DNA of 64,000 nucleotides from Pseudomonadota bacterium (GCA_021325365.1 JAJPHF010000170.1:1-64000), one strand, 5' to 3'; counted from the first letter of the stretch, positions 15,169 to 25,432 are shown. Numbers and translations are program-made. Notes: generated by a model not told the origin, from the letters alone.

Positions 15169-16059
15169 ATGCAGCTCGCGCTCCAGCTCCCCTCGTTCAC
15201 GCTCGCCGGCGGCGCGCCGCAGCTCGCTGACCGGCTGACGGCCATTGCCACGATGGCCGAAGGCATGGGCTACTGCTCGCTCTGGGTGATGGACCACTTC
15301 TTTCAGATCCCGGGCGTGGGCGAGGTGACGGAGCCCATGCTGGAGGGCTACACCACGTTGAGCTACCTGGCAGCCCGTACCGCGCGCGTGCGCCTGGGCA
15401 CGCTGGTGACCGGCGTGACCTATCGTCAGCCCGGCATCCTGGTGAAGGAAGTGACGACCCTGGACGTGCTGTCCGGCGGCCGCGCCTGGTTTGGGATTGG
15501 CGCCGGCTGGAACGAGCAGGAGCACCGGGGGCTGGGCGTCCCCTTCCCGCCGCTCAAGGAGCGGTTCGAGCGGCTGGAGGAGACCATCCAGATCGCGCTC
15601 CAGATGTGGGACGAGGCGAACAACGGTCCGTATGCGGGCCGCTATTACCAGCTCGCCGAAACGCTGAACCACCCGCAGGCGCTCAGCCGGCCGCACCCGC
15701 CCATCATGATCGGCGGCGGCGGCGAGCGGAAGACGCTACGCTTGGTCGCTCGCTACGCCGACGCCTGGAACGTGTCGGCGTACGGCCTGGCGGGTGATGA
15801 CGAGCTGCGGCACAAGCTCGCCGTGCTGCGCCAGCACTGCGCCGCCGAGGGCCGCAGCTACGACGCGATCGAGAAGACCGTGCTGGTGCCGTTCGACTCC
15901 GCCGAGGCGAGCCGCGAGCCGAACAAGCTCGTCGACCGGCTCGGCGCCCTGGCCGCGATCGGCTTCCAGACCGCAATTATGTCGCTTCGCAGCATGGAGG
16001 ATCTCGGGGCGTTCGAAGCGGCGAGCCGCGCCGTCCTGCCCCAGGCTGCGGCCGCGTAG
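15169..16059 (+). CDS. LLM-class F420-dependent oxidoreductase
   Basis: A 296-residue luciferase-like monooxygenase-fold protein. Typical features are the N-terminal strand MQLALQLPSF, the SLWVMDHFF segment that lines the F420 pocket, TARVRLGTLVTGVTYRQPGILVKEVTTLDVLSGGRAWFGIGAGWNEQEH and HPPIMIGGGGERKTLRLVARYADAWN. The TGVTYRQP loop is the usual place of the cofactor-binding cis-peptide. Such enzymes transfer hydride from F420H2 to unknown substrates; use of FMN instead cannot be excluded. AAGGAG precedes the ATG by 6 bases. It is monocistronic. Confidence 0.85.
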   Translation: MQLALQLPSFTLAGGAPQLADRLTAIATMAEGMGYCSLWVMDHFFQIPGVGEVTEPMLEGYTTLSYLAARTARVRLGTLVTGVTYRQPGILVKEVTTLDVLSGGRAWFGIGAGWNEQEHRGLGVPFPPLKERFERLEETIQIALQMWDEANNGPYAGRYYQLAETLNHPQALSRPHPPIMIGGGGERKTLRLVARYADAWNVSAYGLAGDDELRHKLAVLRQHCAAEGRSYDAIEKTVLVPFDSAEASREPNKLVDRLGALAAIGFQTAIMSLRSMEDLGAFEAASRAVLPQAAAA

Positions 16060-16133
16060 CGAGAGCCTTCCTCATCACGTGCGGGGAACCTGCCAACCTC
16101 CAGGCCCCTACGCTCACGTTTCTGACGGGCTTG

Positions 16134-17603
<1,470 letters not shown>

Positions 17604-17696
17604 CAGTCCGCTCCCTCGCAGCACGCTAGAGCATGGCTACAACGTTAGAGCACAGCTAGATTGTAGGGCTTCCCGGCGGGGCTGCCAACCGGAGCT

Positions 17697-17872
17697 TGAC
17701 CTACCCGCTGACCCTCCTCCCATTGTGGGAAGGGGGAGAGAACCGGACCTACCCCCCGGCCCCCCTCCCAATGTGGGAAGGGGGAGAGGGAGGCCGGGAG
17801 GCTGACTCCCCCTTCCTTCGAAGGGTGCGCCGCGGAATACTGCAAGCGTCGCTGGGGCCGGGGGGGTTAGGT
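17697..17872. repeat. Intergenic palindromic repeat, copy A
   Basis: Between gatB and the response regulator. It contains two hairpin units of the form CCTCCCA-ttg/atg-TGGGAAGG (17716-17733 and 17764-17781), each flanked by GGGGGAGAG, then a core starting GGGTGCGCCGCGGAATACTG at 17823 that runs to TTAGGT at 17872. The core is nearly identical (one extra G) to copy B at 21661-21710. Its far end abuts the stop codon of the response regulator. Function unknown; it may act as a terminator or REP-like element. Confidence 0.7.
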
Positions 17873-18253
17873 CCGGCCCGGCCCGACGTAGGACACGACG
17901 ACATCCAGCAGCACGTCGATGTCGAAGGGCTTCGCCACGTAGGCGTCGGCGCGGGCCGCCTCGCTCTGAGCCCGGCCGGCCGCGGTCATGACGACGATCG
18001 GCACCTGGCGGGTGCGTTCGTCCGCGCGCAGCCGCTGACACAGCTCAACCCCGCTCATCACGGGCATCATGAGGTCGGTGAGCACCAGGTCCGGGCAATC
18101 GGCGGTGACGAGCGCGAGCGCCTGTGCGCCGTCGTCGGCAACCAGCACATGGTACCCCTCGCCGTCGAGCAGGTCCGCCACCAGCTGCTGGACCGGCTCT
18201 TCGTCTTCCACGACGAGGATGGTGGGACGCGACGGCGGCTCGCGCCGCGTCAT
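17867..18253 (-). CDS. Single-domain response regulator
   Basis: A 128-residue CheY-like receiver: acidic pocket E16-D17 (VVEDEEP), phosphoacceptor Asp60 (DLVLTDLMMP), Thr in VMTAAG and the conserved Lys in VAKPFD. There is no output domain. Its ATG overlaps the stop of the KaiC-like gene by four bases (ATGA), so they are translationally coupled and the receiver probably works with that ATPase. No histidine kinase is adjacent; the soluble kinases at 23829 and 62691 are candidates. Confidence 0.87.
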   Translation of the reverse strand: MTRREPPSRPTILVVEDEEPVQQLVADLLDGEGYHVLVADDGAQALALVTADCPDLVLTDLMMPVMSGVELCQRLRADERTRQVPIVVMTAAGRAQSEAARADAYVAKPFDIDVLLDVVVSYVGPGRT

Positions 18254-19722
18254 GGCGCGGACTCGCCGGGCGCGCGCGACGCCTCCGGCAGCCCGCTATT
18301 CAAGTCCTGAAGCATACTGGCCTCGTTCGACCAGCGACCAAGCATTCGCAGCCCACGCTCGGTAATCGTGAACTCGCGGATCGTCTGATCGTGCTTCGAG
18401 AAGCGCATGCGGACGACGGTCAGCACGCGGCGCAGCGCGCCGCCGACGAGGATCTGCCGCAGCGAGATGACGTTTTCGGCCAGCACGGCCGAGGGCTCGT
18501 CGACGAACGTCGGCGTCGCGCTGAAGGCGCCGAGAGTCTCGCGGGTCAGCAGCGCGGTGACGCCTTCGGCGCGCAGCAACGTGAGGATGGCCGCCAGATA
18601 GTCGCGCACCCGGGTCGGCGCGACGGCCTCCTCCATCTCGCTAACCGAGTCGATCACCAGGCGCCGCGCGCCGGTGGCGGCGAGCGCGTCGCGGAGCCGC
18701 CAGGCCAGGATATCCGGGTCGAGCGCCACCGGCGGCTGCACGAGCAGCCGAATCGCGCCGCGCTCGACCTCGCCCGCCAGGTCGACGCCGTGCAGCGCCG
18801 CTTTCGCCATGAGCTGCGCGGGAGTCTCGCGCACGCCGAGGAGCAGCCCCGGCTCGCCGCGCGCCACGCCGGCCGCCAGGAACTGCAGGCCGAGGAGCGT
18901 CTTGCCGGTCCCCTGGTTGCCGGCGACGATGGTCGCCGTCTGCTGGGTCAGCCCGCCGTCGAGCATCGCGTCCAGCTCGGGCAGGTCGAAGGGGGCGCGA
19001 GCGGCGGGGTCGAACGGGACGTCGGCATTGGGCAGCGTCGACTCGAGCTGCGGATAGCAGGTGATGCCGCGGGTGGTGATGGTCATCGCGTGCAGCCCCG
19101 GCAGGCCGTCCGCCCCGCGCCGTTTGATGACCTCCAGATAGCGGCGGTGGCTGACCCGGGTGCGCTCGTAGTACAGGCCCACCAGGATGTCGCTGACCGC
19201 CAGCTCGGGATAGCGCCCGAGGGCACGTGGGTCGCCCTCCACCGTCACGATGAGCACCGCGCCCAGCAGCCCGATCTGCGTGCCCAGCCGATAGAGGAAC
19301 CGGATCGTCTCCCGCTCGTTCTGCAGCATCCGGCGCATGGTGCCGAAGCCATCCATGATCACGTGGGTCGCGCCGGTGCGGCGCGCCGTCTGGACCACCA
19401 TGTCGACGGCTTCGTCCTCATCCTGCTCCAGGGCCGGGCTGAGGCTCAGGATCTGCACGCTCCGCGCGAGCAGGGCCTCGTCGAAGAAGCGAAACGAGCG
19501 CACGTGCTCGATCAGGCGCTCGTGCGGCTCCGACAGGCCGGAGAAATAGAGCGCTCCGTGCCCGGCCTGCGCCGCGGCAAAGGCCAGCTGCTGCGCCAGG
19601 ACGGTTTTGCCGCTCCCGGGGCCGCCCACGATGCACATCATGCCGCGGCGCAGGAGGCCCCCGCCCAGGATCTGATCCAGGCCGGGAACGCCGGTGGGCC
19701 CGTCCACGAGTTCCCTGCTCAT
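18250..19722 (-). CDS. KaiC-like double RecA-domain ATPase
   Basis: A 490-residue protein with two tandem KaiC/RadA-type domains. Each begins with the GVPGLDQILGGGL / DLPELDAMLDGGL helix and has a Walker A (GGPGSGKT at 33-40, GNQGTGKT about 265) and a Walker B strand (THVIMDGF, RRLVIDSVSE). Length fits circadian-clock KaiC relatives without KaiA/KaiB, used in many bacteria for signalling, often alongside response regulators as here. The C-terminal tail (FSKHDQTIREFTITERGL) is typical. GAGGAGAGA precedes the ATG, and the gene follows gatA by 12 bases, so it reads as part of the gatCA transcript. Regulatory role inferred. Confidence 0.85.
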   Translation of the reverse strand: MSRELVDGPTGVPGLDQILGGGLLRRGMMCIVGGPGSGKTVLAQQLAFAAAQAGHGALYFSGLSEPHERLIEHVRSFRFFDEALLARSVQILSLSPALEQDEDEAVDMVVQTARRTGATHVIMDGFGTMRRMLQNERETIRFLYRLGTQIGLLGAVLIVTVEGDPRALGRYPELAVSDILVGLYYERTRVSHRRYLEVIKRRGADGLPGLHAMTITTRGITCYPQLESTLPNADVPFDPAARAPFDLPELDAMLDGGLTQQTATIVAGNQGTGKTLLGLQFLAAGVARGEPGLLLGVRETPAQLMAKAALHGVDLAGEVERGAIRLLVQPPVALDPDILAWRLRDALAATGARRLVIDSVSEMEEAVAPTRVRDYLAAILTLLRAEGVTALLTRETLGAFSATPTFVDEPSAVLAENVISLRQILVGGALRRVLTVVRMRFSKHDQTIREFTITERGLRMLGRWSNEASMLQDLNSGLPEASRAPGESAP

Positions 19723-19734
19723 GCGGCTCTCTCC

Positions 19735-21195
19735 TCAGCGTGGCTGGAGGGCTGGGCGCCGCCGGTGCCAGGGGGTCGCCTCCTGGTAACGCTGGGCCAC
19801 TCGTAGCAGGCGGCCTTCGGCCAGCGGCGGCCCGATGAGCTGAAGCCCCACGGGCAGCTCGTCGGCGAAGCCACAAGGTAGGCTCAGCCCTGGCAGGCCC
19901 GCGAGGTTCACGGGGATGGTGCAGATGTCCGAGAGGTACATCGCCAGCGGATCGGCCACCTTCTCGCCCAGGCGGAAGGCCACCGTGGGCGAGGTGGGCG
20001 CCGCCAGCACGTCGAACTGCTCGAAGGCGCGATCGAAGTCGCTCTTGATCAGCGTGCGCACCTGCTGCGCCTTGCGGTAGTAGGCATCGTAGTAGCCGGC
20101 GCTGAGCGCGTAGGTGCCGAGCATGATGCGCCGCTTCACCTCCGGCCCGAACCCCTCCTCGCGCGTGCGGAAGTAGCCGTCGAGCAGCGAGGGCGCCGCC
20201 ACCGAGTAGCCATACTTCACGCCGTCGTAGCGAGCCAGGTTCGAGCTAGCCTCCGCCGGCGCGATGAGGTAGTAGACAGCCACGCCGTACTCGGTGTGCG
20301 GCAGCGAGACCTCGCCGATCTCCGCGCCGAGCGCGGCCAGCTGGTCGATGGCGGCGCGCACGGTCGTCTCGACGCCCGGCTCCAGGCCCGCCGCGAAGTA
20401 CTCGCGCGGCACGCCCACCCGCAGGCCGCGCAGGTCGCCGTCGAGCGCGGCCAGGTAGTTGGGCGCCGCGTCGGGCAGCGCCGTGCTGTCCAGCGGGTCC
20501 GGCCCGGCGATGACGTTCAGCAGCAGCGCGCAGTCGGCCGCCGTCCACGCGAACGGCCCGATCTGGTCGAGCGACGAGGCGAAGGCGACCAGCCCGTAAC
20601 GCGACACGCGCCCGTAGGTCGGCTTGAGGCCGACAACGCCGCAGAGCGCGGCAGGCTGGCGGATCGAGCCGCCGGTGTCCGTCCCCAGCGATGCGGGCGC
20701 CAGGCTGGCCGCCACGGCCGCCGCCGAGCCGCCGCTGGACCCGCCGGGCACGCGCTCCGGGTCCCAGGGGTTGCGCGTGGGGAAGAAGGCCGAGTTCTCG
20801 GTGGACGAGCCCATCGCGAACTCGTCCATGTTCGTCTTCCCAAGCGCCACGGCGCCCGCCGCGGCCAGCCGTTCGACGACGGTGGCGCTGAACGGCGGCA
20901 CGAACGACTCGAGGATGCGCGACGAGCAGGTCGTGCGCACCCCGGCCGTGCAGAGCACGTCCTTGAGCGCGATCGGCACGCCGAGCAGCGGCGCGTCCTC
21001 GCCCGCGGCGCGGCGCGCATCGGCTGCGCGCGCGGCGGCCCGCGCCTCCTCGCCGGTAACGGTGACGAAGACGCCTAGCTGCGGATCGAGCGCCGCGATG
21101 CGGTCCAGGTAGGCGTCGGTCAGCTCGACGGACGACACCTGGCGGTCGCGCAGCGCAGCACGCGCCTCCAGAAGGGTCAGCTCGGTGATGTCCAT
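19735..21195 (-). CDS. gatA: Aspartyl/glutamyl-tRNA amidotransferase subunit A
   Basis: A 486-residue amidase of the GatA type with the full Ser-cisSer-Lys triad: Lys78 (PIALKDVL), Ser153 ([11 protein letters not shown]) and nucleophile Ser177 ([12 protein letters not shown]). [17 protein letters not shown] and [15 protein letters not shown] are GatA signatures. It releases ammonia from glutamine and channels it to GatB for transamidation of mischarged tRNA, which implies the organism lacks a dedicated glutaminyl- and/or asparaginyl-tRNA synthetase. It follows gatC by 10 bases and precedes the KaiC-like gene by 12. Confidence 0.96.
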   Translation of the reverse strand: MDITELTLLEARAALRDRQVSSVELTDAYLDRIAALDPQLGVFVTVTGEEARAAARAADARRAAGEDAPLLGVPIALKDVLCTAGVRTTCSSRILESFVPPFSATVVERLAAAGAVALGKTNMDEFAMGSSTENSAFFPTRNPWDPERVPGGSSGGSAAAVAASLAPASLGTDTGGSIRQPAALCGVVGLKPTYGRVSRYGLVAFASSLDQIGPFAWTAADCALLLNVIAGPDPLDSTALPDAAPNYLAALDGDLRGLRVGVPREYFAAGLEPGVETTVRAAIDQLAALGAEIGEVSLPHTEYGVAVYYLIAPAEASSNLARYDGVKYGYSVAAPSLLDGYFRTREEGFGPEVKRRIMLGTYALSAGYYDAYYRKAQQVRTLIKSDFDRAFEQFDVLAAPTSPTVAFRLGEKVADPLAMYLSDICTIPVNLAGLPGLSLPCGFADELPVGLQLIGPPLAEGRLLRVAQRYQEATPWHRRRPALQPR

Positions 21196-21205
21196 TGCTA
21201 CTCAG

Positions 21206-21493
21206 CTACTCGAGCACCGGTGCCACCCGAAAGTAGTCCTCCTCGCGGGCGGGCGCGTTGGCGAACACCGCCTCGACGGAGAGCGAGGGGCGCGGGGTAT
21301 CGGGCCGCATGACGTTCTGCAGCGGGATGACCTGCGCCGTGGGCGGGATGGCCGAGGTGTCGAGCTGCTGGAGCACCTGCATGTAGCCGAGTATTTGATC
21401 CAACTCGGCCCGCAGCCGCTCGCGCTCGTCTTCGGCCAGTCCGAGCCGGGCCAGGTACGCCACATGGTCCACATCGTCGCGGCTGATCGCCAT
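21206..21493 (-). CDS. gatC: Aspartyl/glutamyl-tRNA amidotransferase subunit C
   Basis: A 95-residue GatC. It begins with the typical helix [44 protein letters not shown] and ends with the extended belt [33 protein letters not shown] that wraps the GatA-GatB interface. It stabilises the amidotransferase complex. It is the first gene of the gatC-gatA-kaiC-like-receiver transcript. Copy B of the intergenic repeat lies just upstream. Confidence 0.95.
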   Translation of the reverse strand: MAISRDDVDHVAYLARLGLAEDERERLRAELDQILGYMQVLQQLDTSAIPPTAQVIPLQNVMRPDTPRPSLSVEAVFANAPAREEDYFRVAPVLE

Positions 21494-21582
21494 GCAGCAC
21501 TCCCCCCTGATGGCAGCGCCCGCGGTATGGGCTCCCGATTATAGCAAACGGTTTCGCGGCGCCCGCCTGCACGAACCGTGCC

Positions 21583-21713
21583 GGGAGAGGACCTACCCCC
21601 TGCCCCCCTCCCGATGGGGGAAGGGGGAGGAGGCGGGAGTGGCTCCCCCCTGCCCTGGGAGGGTGCGCCGCGGAATACTGCAAGCGTCGCTGGGGCCGGG
21701 GGGTTAGGTTAGT
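21583..21713. repeat. Intergenic palindromic repeat, copy B
   Basis: Same architecture as copy A but with one hairpin unit (CCCTCCC-gat-GGGGGAAGGGGG, near 21605-21624) followed by GGAGGAGGCGGGAG and the same 49-50 base core (21661-21710) starting GGGTGCGCCGCGG and ending in TTAGGT. The end of the core includes the region next to the TAA stop of the minus-strand gene at 21709-22215. Like copy A it sits after the 3' end of one minus-strand gene and before a gat gene. Confidence 0.7.
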
Positions 21714-22215
21714 CTTCCGCCTGCACGAGCGAGAGGTTGCGGCTCCCGATGGCGCCTTGGAGCAGCGAGGCGAGCACGTCGAGGGCGAGGGTGCGGCGGT
21801 AGCCGCGCGAGCCCTGGATGACGACAGCGCCCTTCGTGACCGCGAGGCGGTAGCTGGGCTGCGCCTGGCGGTCCAGCTCGGCGCCAACGGCCCGCAGCAC
21901 GGGCGAGAGGCGGTTCAGGTCGGCCGGGTCGCGCGCCGGCGTGCGTCCGCGTAGCTCGCGCTGGACGGCGATGCAGTCGCTGAGATAGCGGATGCTGAGC
22001 ACTTGCTCGCCGAACGGCCCGGTGGCCATCACCCGCACCCGGGCGGGATAGATGTCTACCAGCGCGAGGTTGCTGCCAGCCTGATCGAGCAGGGCGCCCA
22101 CCGTGCGGAGCATCTCCTGATACGAGGGGCGGTCCCGCGGCGACGCGCGCCGGGCCTTGGCCGCGCGGGCACGGCGCACCGCGGCCAGGTCGCGCACGTT
22201 GTTGCCCCGTTCCAT
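21709..22215 (-). CDS. Conserved-looking protein of unknown function
   Basis: A 168-residue protein starting at ATG 22215, chosen because GAGGAGGG lies seven bases before it; the frame is open to 22302 but the extension is Arg-rich and unlike protein. After a basic N-terminus (residues 1-30) the core has regular beta/alpha spacing (MLRTVGALLDQAGSNLALVDIYPARVRVMATGPFGEQVLSIRYLSDC, SYRLAVTKGAVVIQGSRGYRRTLALDVLASLLQGAIG). No catalytic motif, signal or membrane span is seen. I do not recognise the family. Its stop touches repeat copy B. Confidence 0.55.
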   Translation of the reverse strand: MERGNNVRDLAAVRRARAAKARRASPRDRPSYQEMLRTVGALLDQAGSNLALVDIYPARVRVMATGPFGEQVLSIRYLSDCIAVQRELRGRTPARDPADLNRLSPVLRAVGAELDRQAQPSYRLAVTKGAVVIQGSRGYRRTLALDVLASLLQGAIGSRNLSLVQAED

Positions 22216-22401
22216 CCCAGGCCCTCCTCGGCAACGCTTCCGACGGTCGGCTCGCGCCCGGAGACGCCGCGCCGCCCTACCGACACTATAACCCAATAAC
22301 AAACCCAGTACGGACTAAGGACAGCTCTGGATTCGGGCCGCGCCCCGGCGTGGGACCGACCGCCCGCCGCTTCACGGCAACGGCGAGCGCGCCGCGGGGC
22401 G

Positions 22402-23529
22402 CTACAGGACCTGGAACTCCAGGTGATGGTCGCGCGCGGTGGTGAGCCGCAGGTCGAAGTCGGCCAGCCCGCGGACGCGATCGGCGAGCGCCGAGCCCAG
22501 CTCGTGCTCGACGTCCAGCACCAACCGGCCGCGCTCGAACTCCCGCAGGCGACAGCTCGTGACGCCCGGGATCCCCCTCACCGCGGCCTCCAGGGCGATG
22601 GCTCGCCGCGTGTCGGGCACCCGCAGGAACACCACCTCGGCGCTCGTCGTCCCGCCCTCCCCGCTCGGCGGAGCGCCCGCCGGGGCAGTGCCCGTCGCGG
22701 CCGGGCGCTCCGCTGGCCCCTCGCGGCCGGCTGCAGACGACACGGCGCCCCCCGCGCTGGCGCGCTCGCGCTCGTTCGTCCGCGCGGGCGGCGGCTCGGG
22801 CGTCCGCGCCGCGGCCACCGCCGGCGGCCCGGTGCCGGCCGCGGCCGGCTCGCGTGGCGGCGCGGACGCGTCGCGCGACGGAGGGACGGTGGCATGATCG
22901 GCCGCTGCCGGGGTGGACGACGGCCCCGCCGGGACCACGTCGGCCAGATCGTCGGCCGCCGGCAGCGGCGTCAAGTCCAGCCCCTCGTTGACCAGCCGCT
23001 GGCGCACCCCCTCCAGCTCGCGGCGCCAGGGCTGCAAGTCGCCCAGCAGCTCGGTGCGACGCGCCTGGGCCGCGGCGAGCAGGGCGGCCGCCTCGCGCTC
23101 GGCCTCGACGCGAATGCGGCGCGCTTCCTCCTCGGCCTGCGCGCGCAAGGCGGCCATCTCCTCGCCCAGCCGCGCGCGCGCCTGCGCGCTCTCGCGCTCC
23201 AGCTGCTGGCGCGCCTCCCAGGCCGCCACCTCGGCCTCCTCGCGCTGCTGCTCCACCTGGCGCTGAATCTGGCTGCGCTCCGCCCGCGCCTCGGCGATCT
23301 CGTTCTGCAAGCGCAGCGTCTGCACGCGGAAGCGCTGAAGCAGCAGGTGGAGCATCTCGACGAGCGTCTTGACGTCGGTCGCCGCTTGCAGCGTCGCGTC
23401 CATGCTGCGGTCGATCAGCCCTTCGAGCGTGTCGTCGCTAAACGAGCGCGCCGACCGCGGGGTGATAGTCCGCTCACGGCGGGGCGGGCCGCCCGCGGAC
23501 TCGGGCGATGAGGGGGCATCGTACACCAA
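22402..23529 (-). CDS. Coiled-coil protein with C-terminal ferredoxin-fold-like domain
   Basis: A 375-residue protein in three parts. Residues about 30-190 are a long heptad-rich, Glu/Arg/Ala coiled coil (FRVQTLRLQNEIAEARAERSQIQRQVEQQREEAEVAAWEARQQLERE). Residues about 190-295 are a Pro/Ala linker. The last 75 residues (EVVFLRVPDTRRAIALEAAVRGIPGVTSCRLREFERGRLVLDVEHELG) have the beta-alpha-beta spacing of small ferredoxin-like folds without metal Cys. It resembles DivIVA- or Wag31-like scaffolds in its coiled coil only. TTG 23529 or the adjacent GTG 23526 may be the start, both behind GGAGGAG. Function unknown. Confidence 0.6.
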   Translation of the reverse strand: MVYDAPSSPESAGGPPRRERTITPRSARSFSDDTLEGLIDRSMDATLQAATDVKTLVEMLHLLLQRFRVQTLRLQNEIAEARAERSQIQRQVEQQREEAEVAAWEARQQLERESAQARARLGEEMAALRAQAEEEARRIRVEAEREAAALLAAAQARRTELLGDLQPWRRELEGVRQRLVNEGLDLTPLPAADDLADVVPAGPSSTPAAADHATVPPSRDASAPPREPAAAGTGPPAVAAARTPEPPPARTNERERASAGGAVSSAAGREGPAERPAATGTAPAGAPPSGEGGTTSAEVVFLRVPDTRRAIALEAAVRGIPGVTSCRLREFERGRLVLDVEHELGSALADRVRGLADFDLRLTTARDHHLEFQVL

Positions 23530-23828
23530 ACCAGCTCCTCCGTGGGGCGAGGCGCCCGCGCGCGGTCACCGCATACCGTGAGGCGAGACTTTAGCAGTAT
23601 CTTACCAGGATTCCCCGCCAGTGTTGCGATCTGGTATATTTTCGGCAGCGGTCGTCCGAAACTGTGACCCTGCGCGGGCGGACCGGGCCGCGGCAGGACG
23701 GTCGACGGTGTCGCGCGCGATGGCGGGCCAAGCACAGGCGCAACCACACGGCTCCTGGACCACCCGCTCGCGCGCCCCCGGCCCCGCGCAACGCTGCCGT
23801 CGCCTCCCCGTCATGAGGGATAAGCAAG
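23530..23828. other. Intergenic region between divergent genes
   Basis: About 300 bases between the coiled-coil gene and the histidine kinase. An A+T-richer island at about 23588-23650 (with TGGTATATTTTCGG) is the likely promoter zone, but I could not fit a convincing -35/-10 pair on either strand. No repeat or RNA gene was recognised. Confidence 0.4.
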
Positions 23829-24518
23829 GTGCGCGAGCGTGCTGCCTCCGCGAACCGTGCCCGTGCGGCCAGCCGTGCCGAAACCGATGCCATCATCGCC
23901 GAGCGGCGCCGCCTTTCGCGCGAGCTGCACGATGGCCCGGTACAGAGCCTCTGGTTCCTCGGCGCCGAGATCCGGCGGCTGCGGGCGCTCGCGGGCGAGA
24001 CGTCGGACGACCTGAGCGCGGGGCTGCAAGCGCTGCAAGCCACCTGGGCGCAGGTCTATGACGAGCTGCGGCAGGTCACCGGCGACCTGCACCAACCCCT
24101 CCCCGCCGACAACGCGCTGGTCCTCGTGCTGGAGCGCAGCCTCGCCGGCCTGGAGCGCAAGGCCGGCCTGGCGACAGAGTTGTTCACCGACATCGCCCCG
24201 CGGCACGCCGCGCTCGACCGCGCCACGCAGGCGCAGCCCGTCCGCATCTGCCAGGCGGCCCTGGCCAACGTGCAGCGCCACGCCCGCGCGCGCCGCGTGC
24301 GGGTAGACCTGCGCGTGGACGGCGAGGGCACGCAAGTGCAGATCGAGGATGACGGCGTCGGCTTCCAGCCCGGCCAGGTCCCCGAAGGCGCCACCGAGCA
24401 CTACGGTCTGGCGATGATGCGAGAGCGTGCCGAGTCGCTGGGCGGGCGCGTGGACGTGACGAGCGCGCCCGCCCAGGGCACCCGCGTGCGGGTGTGGGTG
24501 CCGCGGCAGCCGGTGTAG
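23829..24518 (+). CDS. Soluble NarL-type sensor histidine kinase
   Basis: A 229-residue kinase of the HisKA_3/HATPase_c class. The phosphorylated His34 lies in RRLSRELHDGPVQSLWFL; the ATPase part shows a divergent N-box (AALANVQRHARARRVRVDL), the D-box EDDGVGFQ and G-box HYGLAMMRERAESLGGRVDV. There is no sensor or membrane domain, so it must take its signal from a partner. Such kinases normally phosphorylate NarL-type regulators with HTH output, none of which is present; the degenerate receiver gene that follows 376 bases later is a weak candidate partner. GTG 23829 is the start; its ribosome site is poor. Confidence 0.82.
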   Translation: MRERAASANRARAASRAETDAIIAERRRLSRELHDGPVQSLWFLGAEIRRLRALAGETSDDLSAGLQALQATWAQVYDELRQVTGDLHQPLPADNALVLVLERSLAGLERKAGLATELFTDIAPRHAALDRATQAQPVRICQAALANVQRHARARRVRVDLRVDGEGTQVQIEDDGVGFQPGQVPEGATEHYGLAMMRERAESLGGRVDVTSAPAQGTRVRVWVPRQPV

Positions 24519-24894
24519 CGGCGCGTCGGCCCGCTGGCGCCCGCCCGCGCGTCCCCCTCAACGCCGCGCCGGTCGCGGCGCACCCCCTGGCTCGCCGCTA
24601 GCACCCGCGCACGCTGGCCAGGCAGCATACCGGTTGCTAGTACGCGCCCCTCACGCAATGTAAAGTAAGCTAGCGGCCAGCCGGCCGGCCGAGGTCGGCA
24701 ACCGGGCCGGCTGGGCGAGCAGTCACCCGGACGGATGATGCAGGATCGTCCGTCCGGTGTAGAGACAGCGGCACGGCAATAGGTGATAACAATCGCAGAA
24801 ACATAGCACCAAAAAGGTGACCCCACCGCGCGGCGGCATGGGAGACAATGACTGCAGGTAACCGGCCGTGAGCCCACCCAAACGAGGAACGAAA
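24519..24894. other. 376-base intergenic region with a conserved palindrome
   Basis: Between the histidine kinase and the receiver-like gene. Its main feature is the 12-bp stem palindrome at 24727-24757 (separate entry). Further on are GCACC-AAAAA-GGTG and the ribosome site GAGGAAC before ATG 24895. No protein-coding frame is convincing. Confidence 0.5.
24727..24757. promoter_or_regulatory. CGGATGA/TCGTCCG palindromic element, copy 1
   Basis: The arms CCGGACGGATGA (24727-24738) and TCGTCCGTCCGG (24746-24757) pair over 12 bases (one G-T pair) around a 7-base loop TGCAGGA. The inner arms CGGATGA and TCGTCCG recur exactly at 29871-29891 and 43125-43153, always in intergenic DNA upstream of a plus-strand gene. 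It lies 137 bases before the receiver-like gene. It could be an operator for a shared regulator or a structured RNA leader. Confidence 0.6.
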
Positions 24895-25320
24895 ATGCCG
24901 ACCAAGCGCCCGACGCGGGTGGCCCTGCTGTACCACGACCCGCTGCTGCGGGACATCGTGGAGCATGTGTTCGGCCAAGCAGGCGACATCCAGCTTGTGG
25001 CCGAGCTGCCCGCCGCCGAGCTGCCGCTTGAGAAGCTGGTCGCCGCCGCCCCCGACGTGGTGGTGATCGACCGCCGCACGATCGACACTGCCATGCCGGC
25101 AACCCTCAGCACGGTGCTTGCCACGCTGGCCGAGCGCCAGCCGGGCTTCCGCCTGATCTCGCTGAGCCTGGCGGAGGCGCGCGTGACGGTGTTCAGCGGC
25201 TGGCAGATCAACGACCTCTCGGTCGACTCGTTGATGGCGTGCGTGCGGGGCGTCGAGCCGGCCAAGATCAGCGGGCCTGTGAGTCGCTCCCCACGCCAGC
25301 GCAACAGCGCGGCCGGCTAA
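24895..25320 (+). CDS. Degenerate receiver-like protein
   Basis: A 141-residue protein. The first 60 residues have the receiver pattern RVALLYHDPLLRDIVEHVFGQAGDIQLVAELP...APDVVVIDRRT, with one acidic residue at the first position and Asp at the usual phosphorylation strand. The later conserved Lys strand is missing and the C-terminal half is atypical (VTVFSGWQINDLSVDSLMACVRGVEP). I chose ATG 24895, preceded by GAGGAACG, over GTG 24868. It lies 140 bases upstream of the polysaccharide locus and may regulate it. No DNA-binding domain is visible. Confidence 0.55.
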   Translation: MPTKRPTRVALLYHDPLLRDIVEHVFGQAGDIQLVAELPAAELPLEKLVAAAPDVVVIDRRTIDTAMPATLSTVLATLAERQPGFRLISLSLAEARVTVFSGWQINDLSVDSLMACVRGVEPAKISGPVSRSPRQRNSAAG

Positions 25321-25432
25321 GGGGCCGCGGCGCGTAGGCGCCGGCATCCTCGCCTAAGGTAGGCTGACCCTGAGCCGCGGGACCGATAGCTAGACGAAAA
25401 ATGCCCCCTCGGGCGACAATCAACCTGCGTGG

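Noticed and set aside
18124..19806. 560-codon open frame on the plus strand
   Set aside because: Shadow of the KaiC-like gene, which has clear Walker motifs; this frame has none.
24727..24757. Cyclic di-GMP riboswitch
   Set aside because: The surrounding sequence lacks the conserved GEMM core; only a simple stem-loop is present.
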